64,000 nucleotides of DNA from Flavivirga algicola. GTDB taxonomy: Bacteria; Bacteroidota; Bacteroidia; Flavobacteriales; Flavobacteriaceae. Made by a program: the position numbers and the translations under genes. The notes beneath the pieces were generated by a model. The model made no database searches. It saw only the letters and a program-made list of their open reading frames with translations, and was not told where the DNA came from. Location: assembly GCF_012910715.1 (NCBI RefSeq), contig NZ_JABBHF010000001.1, positions 617,268 to 681,267 of the forward strand. The letters are read 5' to 3'. Each line of letters starts with the position of its first letter. The first letter of the stretch is position 1. Shown piece after piece: positions 59,862-64,000 of the stretch.

Positions 59862-61766
59862 TTAGTTTACAACCAATATAAATTCACTTCTTCTATTTGC
59901 TTGATGCTCTTCTTCACTACATCTAATGCCCTTAGAACATTTATTAATAAGTACTGTTTTCCCATAGCCTTTACCTGTTAATCTACTTTCATCGATACCT
60001 CCTACCTTAACAAGGTATTCTCGGGTCGCCTTATTTCGCTTATGCGATAAGACAAGGTTATAAGATTTTGTTCCTCTTGAATCTGTATGCGATCTTATAT
60101 CTACTTTTACTTCAGGGAACTCTTTCATATAATTTATAATCTTAGCTAGTTCTATTTCTGCATCGGGTCTTATATACGATTTATCATAATCGAAATAAAT
60201 AGGCTTTAAATTAAGAAGATTAAATAAATCAACCTCGTTTGGTTTAGGCTCTAAGCTTAATTTTAATTTTATCTCTTCATCTGTTTTTGGGTCTATAATA
60301 AAGTTTTGAATATCTTTTTTATAATCTTCTTTTACCACTTCAGACTTGAATTGACTTTTATTATTCGGTAATTTAAGGTTAAATTCACCCTTTGCATCAG
60401 ATTTTAAGGTTTCAACAACTTCATTTGCACTATTAACAATGACAACATCTGCTCCTGCTATGACCTGATTGGTATTTTTATCTATTACGATACCTGTTAT
60501 TAGTTGCAAATAAGGGTTTCTCTTAAAGCTGTAAATGTCGTCATCCCCTTTTCCATTTTCTCTATTTGAAGAAAGATAACCTTCAAGCGTTTCTTCGTTT
60601 ATAATATATTCAAAATCATCTTTAGGACTATTTATAGGCCGCCCTATATTGTGAGTTTTATTAGATGAGCTGGCTATCTCATCAATATTCTTGAAAGCAA
60701 ATACATCTAGCCCTCCTAATCCAGGATGACCATCTGATGAGAAATACAAGGTACCGTTATCGCTTACATAAGGGAAATTTTCCCTGCCTTCTGTATTAAT
60801 TTTTGGCCCTAAATTTATTGGCTCTCCATAGGTACCATCTTTATTAATATCTACAACAAAAATATCCGATCCTCCCAATGTACCATCCATATCTGAGGCA
60901 AAGTATAATTTCGTTTCATCTACACTTAATGTTGGATGGGCTACATTATATTCGTCACTATTAAAGGATAAAGATTCAATATGGGTCCATTCTCCTTCAA
61001 TTAATGTTCCTTTATAAATTTTTAAACCGTGAATGTTATTGGTGTTCTTTTTAAATTTTCCTTTGTAGTAATTATTTCTTGTAAAGTAAACGGTTTTTCC
61101 ATCTTTGGTAAACGCAGTGGACGATTCATGATATTTTGTATTTATATCGCCTTTGATTTCTGAAATTGTACCATCCGAATTTAACTGAAAAATATCTAGA
61201 AAGGGTTGTTCATTCCAATTGTAAAGTTTTTTACTTTTACTTCTTGAAGAGGCAAAAACTAAATTATTTTGATAAACTGAAGTTCCAAAATCTGATAAAG
61301 GCGTATTAATTTCTAAATTTTTCATTTCAAAATCATCAGATCGCTTCTCGATAATCTTTAAATAATCGGCATTAAACAATTTACTCCTAGAATCGTCTGG
61401 TTTTAAAGTTCTAAATTCACGCAGCACCTTATCTGCTTTAGCGTAATCTCCTATTCCTTTTAATGCTTGTGAATATCTAAAATAATTTTCTGGATCTAAA
61501 TTTTCAACATCCAAATCCATTAATTCACCATACCATTTTGAAGCTTCTTCCATCTTACCATTAAAATAAAATGAATTTGCCAAACTTTGTAATAAGTCTG
61601 ACGACTTATTACCTTCATTTGCAGCTTTTAAAAGTTTCTCTGTTGTTTTTATATACGACAAATTATCGTATTCCTTTTTGACACTTTTTGCTATACCTTT
61701 TTGAGAAAAGGATACATTAACACATATTAAAGCGAATAACGGTAGTATAAATAATCTTTTTTTCAT
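59862..61766 (-). CDS. OmpA-family protein with PD40 repeats and TPR-like start
   Basis: Outer-membrane-associated protein of 634 residues tied to type IX secretion and gliding loci. A signal peptide is followed by TPR-like helices (about 40-130), a PD40/beta-propeller region (about 150-420, with repeated DETKLYFASDMDG-type motifs), a carboxypeptidase-regulatory-like domain (about 425-510), and an OmpA C-terminal peptidoglycan-binding domain (about 520-634; IYFDYDKSYIRPDAEIEL, SHTDSRGTK). The gap of 13 bases to the PorP/SprF gene shows co-transcription. The trio is common downstream of large T9SS adhesins in Flavobacteriaceae. Confidence 0.92.
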   Translation of the reverse strand: MKKRLFILPLFALICVNVSFSQKGIAKSVKKEYDNLSYIKTTEKLLKAANEGNKSSDLLQSLANSFYFNGKMEEASKWYGELMDLDVENLDPENYFRYSQALKGIGDYAKADKVLREFRTLKPDDSRSKLFNADYLKIIEKRSDDFEMKNLEINTPLSDFGTSVYQNNLVFASSRSKSKKLYNWNEQPFLDIFQLNSDGTISEIKGDINTKYHESSTAFTKDGKTVYFTRNNYYKGKFKKNTNNIHGLKIYKGTLIEGEWTHIESLSFNSDEYNVAHPTLSVDETKLYFASDMDGTLGGSDIFVVDINKDGTYGEPINLGPKINTEGRENFPYVSDNGTLYFSSDGHPGLGGLDVFAFKNIDEIASSSNKTHNIGRPINSPKDDFEYIINEETLEGYLSSNRENGKGDDDIYSFKRNPYLQLITGIVIDKNTNQVIAGADVVIVNSANEVVETLKSDAKGEFNLKLPNNKSQFKSEVVKEDYKKDIQNFIIDPKTDEEIKLKLSLEPKPNEVDLFNLLNLKPIYFDYDKSYIRPDAEIELAKIINYMKEFPEVKVDIRSHTDSRGTKSYNLVLSHKRNKATREYLVKVGGIDESRLTGKGYGKTVLINKCSKGIRCSEEEHQANRRSEFILVVN

Positions 61767-61779
61767 GTCCTACGTCTTT

Positions 61780-62712
61780 TTAAAAGAATCTTGGCGATAT
61801 AATTCTTCCCAATTGTTGCAATTCAAATCTTAACATAATTTCATGCGAACCACTATTGTAATTACTCAAGCCTGTGGTTGTTAAATCATAAGCATATCCA
61901 ATAAATAAACCGTCACTTACTTGAAATCCTGCCAAACCACTAACTGCATCATCCCACCTATAACCTAATCCTAATGTGAACTTATCATTGAATAAGGCAT
62001 TTAAAGAAAGGTCTGCTATTAATGGGGCTCCCGATACACCTTTTACTAAAACAGCTGGCTTTAGCTTTGTATTTTCATTTACATCGAAAACATAACCTCC
62101 TATTAAAAAATAGTGTAAACGTTCAGTAGCTACAGATTCCTGAATACCATCATAGTGCTCTGTTCTAAAAAAGTTTGGAACAGAAAGTCCTACATACCAT
62201 TTTTCCGAATGCAAATACACACCTGCACCTACAGTAGGTGAAAATAGATTAAGGTTGTCATTAAATAATCTGTCTGGATATTGAAAAATACCTTTACTCC
62301 AATCGGTATCCAATAAGTGAAAACCTCCTTTAAGTCCGAATGAAAGTTCTGTATCCGTAATCTCATTTATAGGAATGGTATACGAAAAATTAACATCTAC
62401 ATATGTTTCACTTGCTGGTCCCAATTGATCGCTTACAAGATTTAAGCCTAGTCCTAGACGTTTATTTCTTAATGGTGCGTGTGCACCAAAAGTTATTGTT
62501 TTTGGTGCCCCTTCAATTCCAACCCATTGAGTACGGTATAGACCTGTTATACTCAATACCTCTCGTTGACCCGCATAAGCTGAGTTTACACTCATTGTAT
62601 TATACATATACTGTGTGTATTGTGGATCTTGTTGTGCATTTAATTCTAGAGATAATAGTGCAGTAAACACTACTAAAATTAAACTTTTTGTCAATGATGA
62701 TTGCTTTATCAT
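61780..62712 (-). CDS. PorP/SprF family outer membrane protein
   Basis: Type IX secretion-associated outer-membrane protein (PorP/SprF family) of 310 residues. The mature N-terminus QQDPQYTQYMYNTMSVNSAYAG and GLYRTQWVGIEGAPKT match the family closely, and the rest reads as an outer membrane barrel of alternating strands ending RFF. In Flavobacterium johnsoniae SprF helps secrete the large SprB adhesin. Here the preceding gene is a type B T9SS protein, so a similar job for it is plausible. It is the middle gene of the operon. Confidence 0.92.
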   Translation of the reverse strand: MIKQSSLTKSLILVVFTALLSLELNAQQDPQYTQYMYNTMSVNSAYAGQREVLSITGLYRTQWVGIEGAPKTITFGAHAPLRNKRLGLGLNLVSDQLGPASETYVDVNFSYTIPINEITDTELSFGLKGGFHLLDTDWSKGIFQYPDRLFNDNLNLFSPTVGAGVYLHSEKWYVGLSVPNFFRTEHYDGIQESVATERLHYFLIGGYVFDVNENTKLKPAVLVKGVSGAPLIADLSLNALFNDKFTLGLGYRWDDAVSGLAGFQVSDGLFIGYAYDLTTTGLSNYNSGSHEIMLRFELQQLGRIISPRFF

Positions 62713-62743
62713 TTTTAATTTCTTTAGTTGTTTGTTTACTATC

Positions 62744-64000
62744 TTATCTATTAATGTATAACCAACCTACTTTTGGCTTAGAACCGTCTCCTAAGTCTAA
62801 TACATAATAATACGTCCCTACTGGTAACTTCTCCGTACCATTTATGGTAGATCTTCCGTTTGATATGCCATCAAATTCATTATCATAGCCCTGCTTCTTA
62901 TAGACTATATTACCCCAACGGTTATAGATCTCTAATCGATTATTTGGATAGTTTTCTATACAATTAATCACTAAATAATCATTAACGCCATCTCCATTTG
63001 GAGAGAACTCATTAAGAACTATTAAACATCCTAATTCTGTTTCCGTTGGATCATCTTCGGTATTTCCGTCTACGTCATCACCATCATCACTCATATCTGT
63101 TATAGTTTCAAAACCAGGTGTCGTTCCCGATCCTACAATACTATTTACAACGCCTCCCGCATTTATAGCTTGCTCCGTTATATCAAAAGTAGCCGTATAC
63201 GTTGCTATTTCTCCTGATAATAAAGTACCTTCAAGACTACCTAAATCGGCATCATCAAAAACAGGTTCTTCCGTTAAGGTTAATGGATTGCCATTTGCAT
63301 CTGTGAATGTATCTACCAACCCTACATTCGTTAGCGTTACATTCCCTGTATTCTCTACTAAAATAGTATAGGTAATGGTACCTCCTAGCCCTCTATTAGA
63401 CACATCAGCTATTTTTGTCACCTCTAGTTCTCCAATACAACTCACTGTTGTAGTAACTGTTAAGCTAATATCTGTTGGCCTATATGAACAAGGGTATAAT
63501 GGATCTGTTGGAGTTTCTCCATCTGGAGGACTTATCTCGTTTCCATTGGTTACTCCATCTCCATCACAATCTGCAGCATTCCATGCCATACTTGGTGATA
63601 AAATGTCTGCTAACACAAATGAACATGGATCATTTGGATCAGTAGGCGTTTCCCCATCTGGAGGACTTAACTCATCTCCATTGATTACACCATCTCCATC
63701 ACAATCTGCTATCAGATAAGCACCAGTTTGAACTAATGTTATATCTGCTAATATAGCATCACATGGATCGTTTGGATCCGTTGGAGCTTCTCCATCTGGT
63801 GGTGTTAACTCATGACAATCTGTTACACCATCTCCATCCGTATCTGTTAATGCTACAGCAGTATGCATCGGATCACATGGATCGTTCTCATCACTCGTAC
63901 CCGTTGGTACTTCTGGTGTAGCTGGGTTATCGATTCCAGTAGTCTCCTCACAATCGGTAAGGCCATCGCCATCGGTATCGACTAACGCCACGGCAGTATG
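62744..64000 (-). CDS. Type B T9SS adhesin-like protein (partial, 5' end outside)
   Basis: The 3' part of a large protein whose frame runs unbroken to the right edge of the window, so the true start is outside. The visible part has several thrombospondin-type-3-like DTDGDGxxDC repeats, an NTGNVTLTNVGLVDTF module of the DUF11/conserved-repeat type, and a C-terminal gliding-motility-associated domain (FSPNGDGVNDYLVI, LEIYNRWGNIVYKKQGYDNEF, LPVGTYYYVLDLGDG). That C-terminus marks type IX secretion type B. It is the first of three genes with PorP/SprF and OmpA proteins downstream. Confidence 0.9.
   Translation of the reverse strand, partial: HTAVALVDTDGDGLTDCEETTGIDNPATPEVPTGTSDENDPCDPMHTAVALTDTDGDGVTDCHELTPPDGEAPTDPNDPCDAILADITLVQTGAYLIADCDGDGVINGDELSPPDGETPTDPNDPCSFVLADILSPSMAWNAADCDGDGVTNGNEISPPDGETPTDPLYPCSYRPTDISLTVTTTVSCIGELEVTKIADVSNRGLGGTITYTILVENTGNVTLTNVGLVDTFTDANGNPLTLTEEPVFDDADLGSLEGTLLSGEIATYTATFDITEQAINAGGVVNSIVGSGTTPGFETITDMSDDGDDVDGNTEDDPTETELGCLIVLNEFSPNGDGVNDYLVINCIENYPNNRLEIYNRWGNIVYKKQGYDNEFDGISNGRSTINGTEKLPVGTYYYVLDLGDGSKPKVGWLYINR

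Overview
The window is chromosomal DNA from a member of the Bacteroidota, almost certainly a marine-type Flavobacteriaceae; I cannot assign a genus. The evidence is low GC, Bacteroidota -7 promoter elements (TAnnTTTG) in front of many genes, type IX secretion (T9SS) sorting domains of types A and B, a PorP/SprF protein beside an OmpA/PD40 protein, TonB-dependent outer membrane machinery, DUF2795 upstream of a long secA, and DUF4295 beside rpmG/rpmB. Most of the window is ordinary housekeeping sequence in short operons on both strands. Nothing indicates a prophage or a CRISPR array.

Layout. 0-3.3 kb: capsule or exopolysaccharide export pair (Wza-like lipoprotein, Wzc-like tyrosine kinase). 3.4-13.9 kb: ABC-F ATPase, methyltransferase, a secreted unknown with TonB_C-like segments, cobalamin adenosyltransferase, DUF2795, secA, and a phosphotriesterase-like lipoprotein. 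14.2-18.2 kb: a small unknown, a fucosidase (GH29) and unsaturated uronyl hydrolase (GH88) lipoprotein pair, and an M23-like protein. 18.3-25.4 kb: rimO, divergent from a beta-lactamase-fold hydrolase, then a 1447-residue secreted nuclease with T9SS tail. 25.5-34.6 kb: ftsY, DUF4295-rpmG-rpmB, cinA-Hpt-FAH, an exonuclease, an E2 acyltransferase, GT2 and recR. 34.7-42.8 kb: Na+/solute symporter, CoA-binding protein, outer membrane beta-barrel receptor, fabH and htpG.

43.0-47.6 kb is the clearest accessory segment: a PHP-domain plus ABC-type ATPase fusion (TrlF-like), a small acidic partner, a membrane protein, and a REP-associated tyrosine transposase (RAYT) with three copies of a hairpin repeat that look like its substrates. 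47.7-48.9 kb is an unusual GC-richer lipoprotein. 49.4-57.2 kb holds stress and regulatory genes, including an ECF sigma factor, a probable membrane anti-sigma factor and a divergent DUF6249 gene. The sigma/DUF6249 intergenic region contains two back-to-back ECF-type promoters with the same -35, spacer and -10, so the sigma factor very likely activates both transcripts. A lone ISAon1-type N-terminal ORF is an IS relic. 57.3-64 kb: tRNA-Thr(UGU), the idi-queD-manA operon, and the OmpA-PorP/SprF-adhesin gliding/T9SS cluster, which runs off the right edge.

The most promising leads are the PHP-ATPase/RAYT island with its upstream tandem palindromes, the self-contained ECF regulon, and several intergenic segments with candidate small RNAs. 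All coordinates, repeats and motifs were read by eye; family names come from memory of conserved motifs and no database search was run.
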